Origin: Caulobacter sp048541825
GTDB lineage: Bacteria > Pseudomonadota > Alphaproteobacteria > Caulobacterales > Caulobacteraceae
Assembly: GCF_048541825.1 (NCBI RefSeq)
Contig: NZ_CP183333.1
Location: forward strand, 1-64,000
Length of the DNA: 64,000 nucleotides
Reading direction: 5' to 3'
Shown here: piece after piece, positions 8,121 to 17,402 of the stretch
Layout of the letters: each line of letters begins with the position of its first letter
How positions within the stretch are numbered: position 1 is the stretch's first letter
Notes under the pieces: model-generated
Told to the model about the DNA's origin: nothing
Databases searched by the model: none
What the model saw: only the letters and a program-made list of their open reading frames with translations
Translations under genes and position numbers: made by a program

Positions 8121-10585
8121 GCGACCTTTGCCTCGACGAGTTGGTCGCTGAGGTATTTCGCGACGTCCGGGTGTCCGACCGCCGCGAAGTAGGCCGGTGC
8201 AAACCCGGCCCGCCCGTGCTCCTCAAGGAGCGCCGTCATGAGCTGCTGATCGCCGGGTGAAGAGGCGCCCACGGTCGCCAGGGCCAAGGGTCCAAGGCCC
8301 AGCTCGAACAGCCGGTTGCCGTTGCTCGACTGATAGTAATATTCCCGCTTGGGGGTGGCGTTCGCGATGATCCTGACCTGCTGCGCGTTCAGGCCAAACG
8401 CCTCGTAGAGCGCCAGGATCTGTGGCGTCTGGGCGTCCGGGTTGGGCAGGAAGACCCGGGTCGGGCAGTTCTCGATGAGCGCCGGCGCGATCGAGGAGTT
8501 GGCGATGTCGGCCAGGCTCTGGGTGGCGAAGACCACGGCGACGTTGAACTTGCGCAGCGTCTTCAGCCACTCGCGGATCTTCGCGGCGAAGGCGCCCCGA
8601 TCCAGGAAGAGCCAGGCCTCATCGAGGACCAGCAATGTCGGCCGGCCGTCGAACCGCTTCTCGAGGCTGCGGAAAATGTAGGTGAGAACCGGGGCCAGGG
8701 CGGCCTTGCTGGTCATCAGGTCCGACATCTCGAAGGTCTGCCACCGGGCGTCCGACGAGAGGTTTTGCTGGGCGTCGAGGAGATGGCCATACGGCCCGCT
8801 AAGGGTGAAGGGCGCCAAGGCAGCCTTCACTGTGTGATCCTGGATGGTTGCCGCCAGCAGCGTCAGAGTGCGCTGTTCGCAGGGACCGGCTGCGAGGTTC
8901 TTGATCGCGCCCCAGATTTCTTCCTTTACCGGCGGCGTGATCTCCACGCCCTCGGCGGCGACCAGATCCTGCACCCACTCTTGCGCCCATGCGCGGTCCT
9001 CGGCGCCGTCGATCTCAGCCAGCGGCTGGAAAGCGACTTCGCCCTGGTCGCCGCCAAGGTGGAAGAACTGACCACCGGTGAGTAGCGTGGCCGCGCGCGA
9101 GCTGGCGTCCTTGTCGAAGAAGAACACCTGGGCCTCGGGGTAGCGGAGCCACTGGGTGGCGATCGTATTGAGCAGCACCGATTTGCCGGCGCCGGTCGGA
9201 CCCACCACCATCGTGTGGCCGACATCCCCCTGGTGGAGGTCAAAACGGAACGGCGTCGATCCAGCGGTTCGCGTGACCATGAGGGGCGGCTGGCTGCCGG
9301 GATGGCCGCGCTTGGAGCACTCAGCGGTGAGGTGTTCATTGCGCGTCGGGCCGGGCCAGATGGCCGACATCGGCACCATGTCGCAAAGGTTCAGGGAAGA
9401 GACGAACGGACGACGCAAGTCGGCATAGGCCTGTCCTGGCAGACTTCCGAGCCAGGCCTCGACCGCGTTGACGTCCTCGACCTTGCAGACGAAGCCGACC
9501 CGGTTGATGGCGCCTTCCACCTCACGAACCCGGTCGGCCAGCCGGTCGGGGTCACGGTCCATCAGGGTGACGGTTGGGGTGAAGTAACCGATGGAGGCAA
9601 AGTCGCCGCCGAGGATCGCCAAGGCCGCATCAGCGTCGTCAGTCTTGGCGGCCGCGTCCGGGTCTTCCAGTTGGGAAGGCTCGTGGGTGACGGCCTCCTT
9701 GAGCAGGGCCATCACCCCCTTACGCTTGGCGAACCAGCGTTTGCGCAGCGTGGTCACGGCTCGCCGGGCGTCTTCCTTGTCGAGCGGCAGATAGCGGCAC
9801 ACCCAGCGATAGCCGACTCCCAGCTCGTTGAGGCGGTCGAGCAGTCCGGGGGACGAGGTCGTCGGGTAGGCGCGCACCGAAATCGTGCGGATGAAGCTCT
9901 TCCCGAGCCTGGGAAAAAGTCCGCCCTGGAAGTCATCGTCGGTGAGGAAAGCGTCGAGATAGGCCGGTGTTTCGGGGGTGCGGACGTAGTGGGGCTTGGT
10001 CGAAACGCACCCGTGCAAATAGGTGAGCGTCTCATCGTCCGAGAGCTCCCGCACCCGGGGCATGATGGCTGTCAGGATATCGACGACCTGGCGAACCGTG
10101 CCGAGGAAGTCATTGAGGGCCGCGCGATACATCCCCGCAGCGCCGCGGCCGGACGGCGCGTTCTCCAGCAAAAGGCTTTCGGCGGTGCTGACCGCCTCCT
10201 CGGGCGGCAGGTAGGTGAGGGTCAGGAAATAGCGGCTCTCGAAGTGCCGCTCCTCCGCCTCGAACGCCACGCGCCGTTCATCGTCGATGAGGTCGGACAC
10301 CGGATCGGGAAACTCGCCGGCCGAATAATCCTGGGAGGCTGCCCGGAGCGCCTCGATGTGCAAACACCAGCGCGAGCCGAGACGGCGAAGGGCGTTGTTG
10401 AGCTGGGCGCGGATCGCCACGAGGCTGGCATCCGTCGAGCTGGCGAGGTCCGGGCCTCGGAAGCTGAGGGTTTTCTGGAAGCTGCCGTCCTTGTTCAGGA
10501 CGAGGCCAGGTCCGATCAGCGCGACCCAGGGCAGATGGTCGAACAGGCGCTCAGCCTTCGGGCGGTATTCCTTCAAATAGAGCAA
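8117..10585 (-). CDS. trbE: TrbE, VirB4-type conjugation ATPase
   Basis: An 822-residue VirB4-family ATPase that powers pilus assembly and substrate transfer. Walker A is VVGPTGAGKSVLLN and Walker B is LLVLDEAWLFLD; the N-terminal half contains the family pattern EYRPKAERLFDHLPW and VLNKDGSFQKT. I place the start at a TTG codon because GGAGGAG lies seven bases before it and because the resulting LYLKEYRPKAERL opening matches other TrbE proteins; an in-frame start 12 codons upstream is possible. A 120-base gap to trbD is larger than the other spacings in this operon. Confidence 0.92.
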   Translation of the reverse strand: MLYLKEYRPKAERLFDHLPWVALIGPGLVLNKDGSFQKTLSFRGPDLASSTDASLVAIRAQLNNALRRLGSRWCLHIEALRAASQDYSAGEFPDPVSDLIDDERRVAFEAEERHFESRYFLTLTYLPPEEAVSTAESLLLENAPSGRGAAGMYRAALNDFLGTVRQVVDILTAIMPRVRELSDDETLTYLHGCVSTKPHYVRTPETPAYLDAFLTDDDFQGGLFPRLGKSFIRTISVRAYPTTSSPGLLDRLNELGVGYRWVCRYLPLDKEDARRAVTTLRKRWFAKRKGVMALLKEAVTHEPSQLEDPDAAAKTDDADAALAILGGDFASIGYFTPTVTLMDRDPDRLADRVREVEGAINRVGFVCKVEDVNAVEAWLGSLPGQAYADLRRPFVSSLNLCDMVPMSAIWPGPTRNEHLTAECSKRGHPGSQPPLMVTRTAGSTPFRFDLHQGDVGHTMVVGPTGAGKSVLLNTIATQWLRYPEAQVFFFDKDASSRAATLLTGGQFFHLGGDQGEVAFQPLAEIDGAEDRAWAQEWVQDLVAAEGVEITPPVKEEIWGAIKNLAAGPCEQRTLTLLAATIQDHTVKAALAPFTLSGPYGHLLDAQQNLSSDARWQTFEMSDLMTSKAALAPVLTYIFRSLEKRFDGRPTLLVLDEAWLFLDRGAFAAKIREWLKTLRKFNVAVVFATQSLADIANSSIAPALIENCPTRVFLPNPDAQTPQILALYEAFGLNAQQVRIIANATPKREYYYQSSNGNRLFELGLGPLALATVGASSPGDQQLMTALLEEHGRAGFAPAYFAAVGHPDVAKYLSDQLVEAKVA

Positions 10586-10705
10586 AGTGAAGTCTCCTCC
10601 GAGAAAGCCGAGTGCCAGCATCGGGCTGGCGCCGTGGAGACAGGACAGAGGGGGGAGGGGAGCCAGAACGTGCAGGCCTCCCCGACGAAGACGGCCGGCG
10701 GGCCA

Positions 10706-10972
10706 TCAGGCGTCCCAGTAGGGTTTTTGCCGGATGTGCCGGCCGAGCACGTCGAAGAAGTAGGGGTCGCGTTTGGTCAGCCAGTAGGCGCAGACGTGGA
10801 CCGCAAGGCCCAAGGGGATGCCGATCATCGGAACCTGGAGCCCCAGGGCGAGGGTCGCGGTCACGGTGCCGTTCAACACCGCGATCATTCGGGGCACACC
10901 GCCGATGGTCACCGGCTCGGACAGCGAACTGTGGAAGCCGATCTCGAAGCCCTCGATCCGAGATCCCGCCAT
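10706..10972 (-). CDS. trbD: TrbD, VirB3-type inner-membrane protein
   Basis: An 88-residue VirB3-like protein. A short cytoplasmic N-terminus (GFEIGFHSSLSEPVTIGGVPR) is followed by a hydrophobic region of about 35 residues (MIAVLNGTVTATLALGL, IGIPLGLAVHVCAYWL) and the conserved ending KRDPYFFDVLGRHIR. It sits one base after trbC and probably acts together with the TrbE ATPase. Confidence 0.9.
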   Translation of the reverse strand: MAGSRIEGFEIGFHSSLSEPVTIGGVPRMIAVLNGTVTATLALGLQVPMIGIPLGLAVHVCAYWLTKRDPYFFDVLGRHIRQKPYWDA

Positions 10973-10973
10973 C

Positions 10974-11330
10974 CTAAAACACCGCGCCGGCGGTCAGGTT
11001 GAAGAAGCTGGTCACGAAGGTCGTCGCCGTGAACGCGATGGCCAGGCCGAACACGATCCCGATACCTTTGCGCATGGCCGACCCGCCTTCGGCGAAGGCA
11101 AAGCCAAGCCCGGTGATGACGATAGCGATCACGCCAATCGCCTTAGCCACGGGTCCGGCAAGCGAGTTCATAATCGTCGTGAGCGGGCCCTCCCAAGGCA
11201 TGGCCGTACCGCCGCCGGCCGCCCAGGCGGGTCCCGTCATCACAAGAACCGCCCCGACGGCGAGCAGCAGAACCGCCCCCATCGGCTGGCCAAAAGTGAT
11301 CCCACGACGATTTCTGGAGATGGGTCTCAT
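10974..11330 (-). CDS. trbC: TrbC, VirB2-type pilin precursor
   Basis: A 118-residue major pilin precursor: long signal region (GAVLLLAVGAVLVMTGPAWA) followed by two hydrophobic helices (VAKAIGVIAIVITGLGFAFA and GIGIVFGLAIAFTATTFV) separated by the short basic loop AMRKG, as in VirB2/TrbC. An AGGA ribosome-binding site precedes the ATG. It is the first gene left in the operon; trbB, which normally lies just upstream, is not present in the following 600 bases. Confidence 0.9.
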   Translation of the reverse strand: MRPISRNRRGITFGQPMGAVLLLAVGAVLVMTGPAWAAGGGTAMPWEGPLTTIMNSLAGPVAKAIGVIAIVITGLGFAFAEGGSAMRKGIGIVFGLAIAFTATTFVTSFFNLTAGAVF

Positions 11331-11916
11331 CGCTGGATCCTTCCGTCTCTATGGCCAGTGAAGGCCTGGTCGAGCAACCGTGGGTTGGCGCAGACAGCGG
11401 GTCAAGGTCTTTTATTGCCTAAAAAGCCCTTAATGTGCTTATTTATGTGATTTAGAGTTGTGCCAGCGGGCGCAGCTGCGGGATCACTCCGACGACCCAT
11501 CAGGTCGGCGCGCGATGGCGCTCTCTTTCGAAGATTTTGACTGTTTCCGCTGCGTAAGCGGCCATTTAAGGGCGGAAGCCCGAGTCCTGTGGGCTGTTGA
11601 TTCGCACAGCCCGACAGATGGGCTGAGAATGTATGTGCACCGGCTTTGAAGAGGGACCCCGCCAAAGGATTGCTAACCAAATTGATTTTACGGAAAATTT
11701 TCTCGCCATAAGGGTCCCTCTCGGTGCCGATCTGGGCCCCTGCAGTCTGGTAAAATCCCTTTTTAGTTCAATGCCATGGCGCGCGATGGGCGGGGTCCTT
11801 CTTCGAGGCCGATGTACACTGAGGACAACGGAAACCCGCATATGGCGAAGTCGTGCGCTTGAATCATCGTCAGTTGCCTTCCCGGGCCCGTGGGATAGCC
11901 TCTGACTGGGGGCTCC
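11331..11916. other. Gene-poor region at the broken edge of the conjugative element
   Basis: About 590 bases with no credible gene. It should have held trbB but contains no VirB11-like coding in any frame. Bases 11430-11600 show nothing recognisable. Bases 11634-11818 form a short element with terminal inverted repeats, recorded separately. The sequence is a likely break point where the transfer operon was lost. Confidence 0.6.
11634..11818. repeat. 185-bp element with 30-bp terminal inverted repeats (MITE-like)
   Basis: The left end TGTGCACCGGCTTTGAAG... and the reverse complement of the right end TGTACATCGGCCTCGAAG... match at 25 of 30 positions, and all five differences are transitions. 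Ends of the form TGT...ACA are typical of IS21-like elements. The interior has no transposase. The right half (11726-11818) recurs at 17403-17494. An inner 9-bp inverted repeat (GAGGGACCC at 11651-11659, GGGTCCCTC at 11712-11720) adds to the symmetry. It is probably a deletion derivative mobilised in trans. Confidence 0.7.
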
Positions 11917-12267
11917 ATGGACATTTCACAGTTGCTCGATACGGCCAATTGGCCAACCGCGTTGATCGCAGGCCTGGCCGCAGCCATCTCCAGTGCAGTC
12001 ACCGTGCTGCTCAGCTATGCGCGTTTCAGGCGAAGCAACCGGCTCGCGGACAACACGGAGGCGGTGCTCCGTGGGATGTTCCAACGCGGCTATCGGACCA
12101 GAAAGTTCGAAACTCTGCGCCACTTCATTCCATTGGAAGACAACAAGCTCAGGGAGGCATTGCTCCGTGCCGGCGCAGTTCGGCTCAACGCGCCCAACGA
12201 ACCCGGTGGAGAGCAATGGGGCCTTTTGGAGCACCACCGAAAACGTGTGTTCAAACGTAAGGCCTGA
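11917..12267 (+). CDS. Small membrane-anchored protein of unknown function
   Basis: A 116-residue protein. An N-terminal hydrophobic segment (WPTALIAGLAAAISSAVTVLL) is followed by a basic soluble part (YARFRRSNRLADNTEAVLRGMF, KFETLRHFIPLEDNKLREALLRAGAVRL) that reads like a small winged-helix fold facing the cytoplasm. A run of G residues seven bases before the ATG can serve as ribosome-binding site. I do not recognise the family. It stands alone between the short repeat element and the secreted-protein cassette. Confidence 0.6.
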   Translation: MDISQLLDTANWPTALIAGLAAAISSAVTVLLSYARFRRSNRLADNTEAVLRGMFQRGYRTRKFETLRHFIPLEDNKLREALLRAGAVRLNAPNEPGGEQWGLLEHHRKRVFKRKA

Positions 12268-12725
12268 GGCGGTTCGGCGTCCGAAACGACGGTCGCTACG
12301 ACGTTTTGCGGACACCAGCCACCACCTATGGCGGCGGTCACCTATCGACAGTCCCGCAATGGTTCCTGGGCCCAGTCGAGGAATGCCAGCGGCCTTTCCG
12401 GACGGAATCAAAGGGCCGAAACAGGCCTTTTCCGAGTTTGACGTGGGTTTCCGGGGCTCTATGGGTCCAGAAGACAGATGCGGCGGAAGCGAAAGCAGCC
12501 AGCGAGCGGACCGTTGGCGAAACCCTAAGAAAACACCGGCGTTCCCAAGCTCATAAGGGGGATCTACGTCCTCTGCGAATTTGTTGCGGCGTCGCTGTCG
12601 TCACCCGAATTGCCCGCCCAGGGTCCCTTGACGGCTCTGCTTTGTCAGGCTCAGTTGATTTCCTAACCTCGGCTAAACCCAGGGCTGCTCTCCGCCGGAG
12701 TGGCGCGAGATATTAAGGTCCTAAG
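12268..12725. other. Intergenic region upstream of the secreted-protein cassette
   Basis: About 460 bases with no gene I can support; the long frames here have no family character. The last 60 bases are AT-richer and should contain the promoter of the three-gene cassette. An AAGG site eight bases before the TTG start of the first cassette gene is visible at its right edge. Confidence 0.45.
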
Positions 12726-14408
12726 TTGAAACGATATCTTGCCATCGCCACCACCCTGACCCTGCTTTCGACCGGCGCCTTCGCAGCAGAGTTCACTGCC
12801 CGTGGTGTCGGTTCGGCGGTGATCAAAGGTAAGGACCCGCAAACTGTCCGCGCCTTGGCGACCCGTGAAGCCAAGCGTAAGGCCGTGATGGCGGCTGTTG
12901 ACAAGATGCTGGGAGTTGGCGCCTCGGGCATGCCAGCGGTCAGCGGTAAAATTGACGCAGTAGTGCAGCAGATCAGCGACAGCACGATCGTCGATTCCAG
13001 CAGCCAAGCCGTTGGTGGCACCTTCGAGGTCAGCCTGTCTCTGGCGCTGGACGACCGTGAGTTCCGCGAATTGCTGAGCGATCAGGGGATCGCCCTCAAC
13101 ACGGCCACGGCGCGCGGCTATTCGATCCTCGCCGTGATGGACGAGTACCGGACCACCCCGAAGGACCTGCGGGCTCCGTTGGAGGAACTGGAAGAATTCA
13201 GCACCCGAAAGGGCGCCAGCTTTTCGGACCGCTCCTCGTCAGGCTCTGGCGCACGTTCAGCGAGCGCCGAGGCTTCGCAGTCGGCGTCCAGTCTGGACGC
13301 GCGCGGTAGTCAGTCGAGCGGCGCCAGCGGCAAGTACAATGAGAGCGCCAAGGGCAAGGACAGCTTCAGGGCGTCCGGCAATGCCAGCTCCGCCGCCGGT
13401 GCGGCGGCGAGCGGCGCGAATGGCAGCGCGTCGCTTTATGGCTCGCAACAGGGGAGCTTCTCGGGGTCCGGCTCGACCAGCTTCAATGCCAAATCCTCCG
13501 GCCAGTTCGCCGGCCAGCAGGCCAGCGCCTCGTCGGTGCGCGCCAATGACACAGCGTCTTCGGCCGGATCGCGCTCCAGCGCGTCGTCGTCCTTTTCCAA
13601 GGCCGATGTTCAGGCCGAGACGCACGATGACCTGACCTATCGCAAGCTGGTCAAGTACCAGCCGCAATCGACGGCGCCCGAACAGTTGAACCGCACCTAC
13701 GGCGCCTTGATGGGGCAGTTGGAAGCCTACGATCTGCGGATGATCGACAACGACATGTTCCGCAGTCGCTATTTTCAGAACCAACCGCTGACCCTCGATC
13801 GGATGAGCAACAGCGGCGAGCTCTCGCGCTATGTCGAATTCGCCAAGCGCGATGCGCGCGCCGACTTCTTCATGGCCGGCACCTCAATAATCATCGATTC
13901 CGGCATCAGCCCAACCACGCGACAATATGTCTGTAGCGGCCTGGTAACCGTGAAGACCTTTTCCACGGTCGATGGCGAGTTGATCGCTTCGGACACCTTC
14001 CCCGCCAACGGCTCGGGCATGAACTCAGACGACTGCGCTGGCGATGTCGCCCGGAAGATGGCGCTGGTGATAGGGCCGGTACTTGGCGCCAAGGTTCAGA
14101 ACTACTGGAAGAAGCGCTCAATGTATGGGCGCGAGGTGGTGCTGACCTTGACCGGGCCGTTCCTGTCCTTGCCCATCCGGGCTCGTTTCTCCCAGGCCGT
14201 AGCCGGTCTCCCCGGCGTTGAGAACAGCGTCCAACGCTCGTCGAGCGGCACGGAAATGGAGCTCACGGTAACCTACAAGGGCGACAGCACACTCGACCAG
14301 GAATTGGCCAACGCGCTAATGAACGATCCGGTGTTCGTCAATTTGGATGCCCGTACTGAGGGCCAGCGGGTCTTCATGTGCATGGGTCCCTGCAAGCCGG
14401 GCATCTGA
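12726..14408 (+). CDS. Secreted protein with FlgT/LPP20-like N-terminus and Ser-rich linker
   Basis: A 560-residue periplasmic or surface protein, first gene of a three-gene cassette. The TTG start is supported by an AAGG site and by the signal peptide that follows (ending GAFAAE, about residue 21). Residues 22-128 show an alternating pattern (FTARGVGSAVIKGKDPQTVRA, TREAKRKAVMAAVDKML) like the N-terminal domain of FlgT or LPP20 proteins; this is only a resemblance. Residues 165-291 are a low-complexity Ser/Ala/Gly linker. Residues 300-560 form a folded domain with Cys residues at QYVCSG, SDDCAG and MCMGPC. It ends seven bases before the next gene. Function unknown; a role in an envelope structure is inferred. 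Confidence 0.75.
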   Translation: MKRYLAIATTLTLLSTGAFAAEFTARGVGSAVIKGKDPQTVRALATREAKRKAVMAAVDKMLGVGASGMPAVSGKIDAVVQQISDSTIVDSSSQAVGGTFEVSLSLALDDREFRELLSDQGIALNTATARGYSILAVMDEYRTTPKDLRAPLEELEEFSTRKGASFSDRSSSGSGARSASAEASQSASSLDARGSQSSGASGKYNESAKGKDSFRASGNASSAAGAAASGANGSASLYGSQQGSFSGSGSTSFNAKSSGQFAGQQASASSVRANDTASSAGSRSSASSSFSKADVQAETHDDLTYRKLVKYQPQSTAPEQLNRTYGALMGQLEAYDLRMIDNDMFRSRYFQNQPLTLDRMSNSGELSRYVEFAKRDARADFFMAGTSIIIDSGISPTTRQYVCSGLVTVKTFSTVDGELIASDTFPANGSGMNSDDCAGDVARKMALVIGPVLGAKVQNYWKKRSMYGREVVLTLTGPFLSLPIRARFSQAVAGLPGVENSVQRSSSGTEMELTVTYKGDSTLDQELANALMNDPVFVNLDARTEGQRVFMCMGPCKPGI

Positions 14409-14415
14409 GGCCTCC

Positions 14416-16422
14416 ATGCGCAATTGGGTAGGCGGCCTTGCCATAGCGATTGGCGCGGCGACGGCTTGTGGCGCGTATGCGGCCGAGCCGCTGCTCTATG
14501 CCCTGCCGATGGTGTTCATCGATCCCGCGCGGGGCGCGACCTCGGACGAGGCGGCTCGCCTGCTGTCGACGCCCGAGGCCGGCGGCTATTTCAAGGAGAG
14601 ATTCAAGGCCGCCTATGGCGGCGGCGTCGACCAGATCACCGATGCGACCAGCCGGCGGACGTTCGTCATCTCCATGCAGATACCTCGGGTGTCCGAATAT
14701 GTGGTGCCCAAGGTCAACGGTACGGTCGAACGCCAGCTGGCGATGACGGGCAGTCTCTATTTTACCAACATCGCGACCGGCGAGGTACTGTTCACCTATA
14801 CGGCCACGGCCTATCTGTCGAAGGCCTACGCCCATGGGGCTGGCCAGCCAGAAGCCGCCGAACGCGCGTTGCGGTTCGACGAACTCTATCACGGCTTGGT
14901 GACCGACCTGCTGGCCAAGAGCAGCGCGGCGTTCAAGCCGTTCGAGATCACCGCCACGGCCCGGGCGCGGTTTGGCCCGCTGGTGGTGCTGGACCGTGGC
15001 GCGCGCGGCGGTCTAGCCGTGGGCGACGCCCTGACTGACCCTGCGGGCGACGAGGTCAAGGTGGTGTTCGTCGACGCTGACTATGCTCTGGCCCAGGTCC
15101 AGATGGGCCGAGCGCCGCAGCTTGGTGCCGCCTGGTCTAAATTCTCCAACAAGACGGGCGATGTCCGCAAGGCGCCGGTGATCGTTCAGGTGGCGCAAAA
15201 CGGCTCCGGCTTCGCCGACGACACGATCCAGCAGATGTTCGCCGACGCAGCCGGCGAGAAATCCGCCCTGAGCGTCGTGCCGGTCAACTATCAGTACGCT
15301 CAGGTGGTCAACGCGGTGCGGCAGCAGACCGACATCAGCCGCGAGAAGACAGCGACACGGCGCCTGCCGCGCTATTTCCTTCGCGTGACCGTCGCGCCGC
15401 CGGTCACCTACGAGACGCCGACCAATCTAGCCTACAAGACCGTCCGTGTGGCGCGCGCCCGGGTCTCCGGCGAACTGATCGACCAGGACGGGCGCGTGCA
15501 GTTCGCCAGTTTCGGCGAGGATACGATCCGGGACGAGGTGACCGCCGGCATGGGCTACGACCCCCGTGCGCGCGCTGAGGTGGCGGTCAAGAACGCCATC
15601 ATCGATCTGAGCCGCAAGATGGGGCAGCAACTGAGGCTTGAGCAGGCCTATCTGCCGGTGACCTCGGCCCAGGGCGCGATGGCCACGGTGGCTGACGTCG
15701 CGGGTGTGCTGCGAGTGGGGTCCGGTGTCATAGTGCTGCGCGACCTGGGCGAGACGCCCGGCGTCAAGGGGCCGGTCTATGGCCCGACCTGGAGCGCCAG
15801 CGTCGCCGAGGCGGGGACTGCCGACGCCCAACTCAAGCTTGACCTACCGGTCTTTTCGGGTGCGCCCGGCGCGCGAGCAGGCGACAGGGTGCGGATCGAC
15901 AGCCTGCGTGCCGCCAGCGGCCGCAACGCCGCCCGAATCCGGCCTTGCGGCACCAGCGAGTCGCTGGGTTCGCGCAAGCTGCCGGGCTTTGACGCCATGG
16001 CCGTCAATCAACTGGCCAGTGGGGCGGGCTACGAAACCGACATGGGCGAGTTCGTGGAAACGGTGTCTGTAGCGCTGCGCGCGACCGGCGAGTTCGAGAC
16101 CGACGAGACCGTCCCCGCCGCCGCACCGACCGTGTGCGTCGAGCCCGTCAATCGCATCGATCTTGGTGCGGAGCATTGCGACGAAAAGGGCGTCTGCGTC
16201 TCCGACATCAATCTTCGCGTCACCTATCGCATCAAGCGTGACGGTCAGGTCGTCGGCCGCGAGGGCTTGGAGACGGTCGTTCACTCCAGCGCATATTTCA
16301 AGACCCTAGCCGCCGACGAGAAGGACGCATTGATCGACGCCGATGTGGCCGCCGCCGCCGCGAGCCTGCTCGAAGCCATTGTCAAAAAACCGAGTTTTCT
16401 AACGGGCCTGAAAGGCCTTTGA
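14416..16422 (+). CDS. Large secreted protein of the three-gene cassette, distant FlgT-like features
   Basis: A 668-residue protein whose signal peptide ends near GAYAAEP. The start is placed at MRNWVGG, eight bases after the preceding stop codon and with GAGG upstream. It reads as several alpha/beta modules: FLP-like early part (ALPMVFIDPARGATSDEAA), a FGPLVVLDRGARGGLAVGDAL segment resembling the SH3-like end of FlgT, and a middle part with RYFLRVTVAPPVTYET and ASFGEDTIRDEVTAG. Four Cys residues lie late in the chain, two at HCDEKGVCVSD. No enzyme motif was seen. It is probably periplasmic and a partner of its neighbours. Confidence 0.75.
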   Translation: MRNWVGGLAIAIGAATACGAYAAEPLLYALPMVFIDPARGATSDEAARLLSTPEAGGYFKERFKAAYGGGVDQITDATSRRTFVISMQIPRVSEYVVPKVNGTVERQLAMTGSLYFTNIATGEVLFTYTATAYLSKAYAHGAGQPEAAERALRFDELYHGLVTDLLAKSSAAFKPFEITATARARFGPLVVLDRGARGGLAVGDALTDPAGDEVKVVFVDADYALAQVQMGRAPQLGAAWSKFSNKTGDVRKAPVIVQVAQNGSGFADDTIQQMFADAAGEKSALSVVPVNYQYAQVVNAVRQQTDISREKTATRRLPRYFLRVTVAPPVTYETPTNLAYKTVRVARARVSGELIDQDGRVQFASFGEDTIRDEVTAGMGYDPRARAEVAVKNAIIDLSRKMGQQLRLEQAYLPVTSAQGAMATVADVAGVLRVGSGVIVLRDLGETPGVKGPVYGPTWSASVAEAGTADAQLKLDLPVFSGAPGARAGDRVRIDSLRAASGRNAARIRPCGTSESLGSRKLPGFDAMAVNQLASGAGYETDMGEFVETVSVALRATGEFETDETVPAAAPTVCVEPVNRIDLGAEHCDEKGVCVSDINLRVTYRIKRDGQVVGREGLETVVHSSAYFKTLAADEKDALIDADVAAAAASLLEAIVKKPSFLTGLKGL

Positions 16423-16436
16423 TCTAGGGGGATACC

Positions 16437-17117
16437 ATGAAGTCCTATCTGAACCGAGCGGCGCTGACCGCTCTTGCGCTGGCCTTGGTCGCCAATGTCA
16501 CGCCGGCGGCCGCACAATTTTCGGGGCTCAAGGCAATGAAGTCTGTTGGGGCACCGTCCAGCGGTGGCGATATCGACGGCTTTCTTGCCACCACGCAACG
16601 CGCCGAGGCGCTAACGCGTGTTTCAGCGATATCGCTGCTTCAAGCCGTGAGTTCGAGGGAAGAGGCTGACCGCCTTCGCTCAACCATGGCAGCGGCTGAG
16701 GCCCAGTCGGACCCTAAGGAGCGCGAGATCGCCTTGCGTCGCGTGGCGAGTGACGCCGCAGCCCAACTGGCAGCGATCGACTACGATGCCAAGAGCAAGG
16801 AACTGGAGCGCACGGCGACCACGGAACAGCGGAAGCAAATGGCAGTGGCTGTCTATAACTTGGCTTTGGGTATCATGCTCGACAAGTCGGCCGTCGAACA
16901 GGGACACGCCTTGACCCAATCGGCCATGGGCAATCCGATGGGCATGGCCACACAGGGTGCCAAGCTGCTCCGGGTTAAAGACGCCGCATCGTCGATTAGC
17001 GGTCAAATGGGGAACTTGGCGAAGATTTTGACGGGCCTGCCCAAGTTGATGTCCGTCGCCAAGCTGACCGCCTTGCCGACAAGCACGGCTGATTTGCCGA
17101 AGTCCGCGGTCGACTGA
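16437..17117 (+). CDS. Secreted helical protein, third gene of the cassette
   Basis: A 226-residue protein with a clear signal peptide (LTALALALVANVTPAAAQ). The mature chain is almost all helical, with heptad-like stretches (FLATTQRAEALTRVSAISLLQAV, ASDAAAQLAAIDYDAKSKELERTAT) and no cysteine. It starts 14 bases after the previous stop, with a GGGGG stretch before the ATG, so it belongs to the same operon. I recognise no family. Its size and helical nature would suit a periplasmic chaperone or a structural subunit, but that is speculation. Confidence 0.72.
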   Translation: MKSYLNRAALTALALALVANVTPAAAQFSGLKAMKSVGAPSSGGDIDGFLATTQRAEALTRVSAISLLQAVSSREEADRLRSTMAAAEAQSDPKEREIALRRVASDAAAQLAAIDYDAKSKELERTATTEQRKQMAVAVYNLALGIMLDKSAVEQGHALTQSAMGNPMGMATQGAKLLRVKDAASSISGQMGNLAKILTGLPKLMSVAKLTALPTSTADLPKSAVD

Positions 17118-17402
17118 TTCGAAGCGAGAGAGCGTGCGGCCAGGCCTCGGGCTGATCGTCGGCCCTGACGATTGCGCGCCCGTTGCTGGGGGTTAGATCG
17201 AACGGGGGATTTCCCCTTCAGATGTCTCGTTCCTTTATAGACTCAGTAAGGAGAGAGACATCCGGAGGGGTTTTCCTCACGGCGGGCGCGCAGATAGGCG
17301 CGCAACCGTTCCTGCAAACCTCCCTGGAATGTCCCGCTGTTGGCGCCCAGAAAGTTGAGGCGGAACAAGGTGATCCTCCCCCGAAAAAGTGGACGGGGTT
17401 AA

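Noticed and set aside
9215..11002. 595-codon open frame opposite trbE and trbD
   Set aside because: It is a shadow of the high-GC codon pattern of the minus-strand genes; no family motif, no ribosome-binding site, and it spans two real genes.
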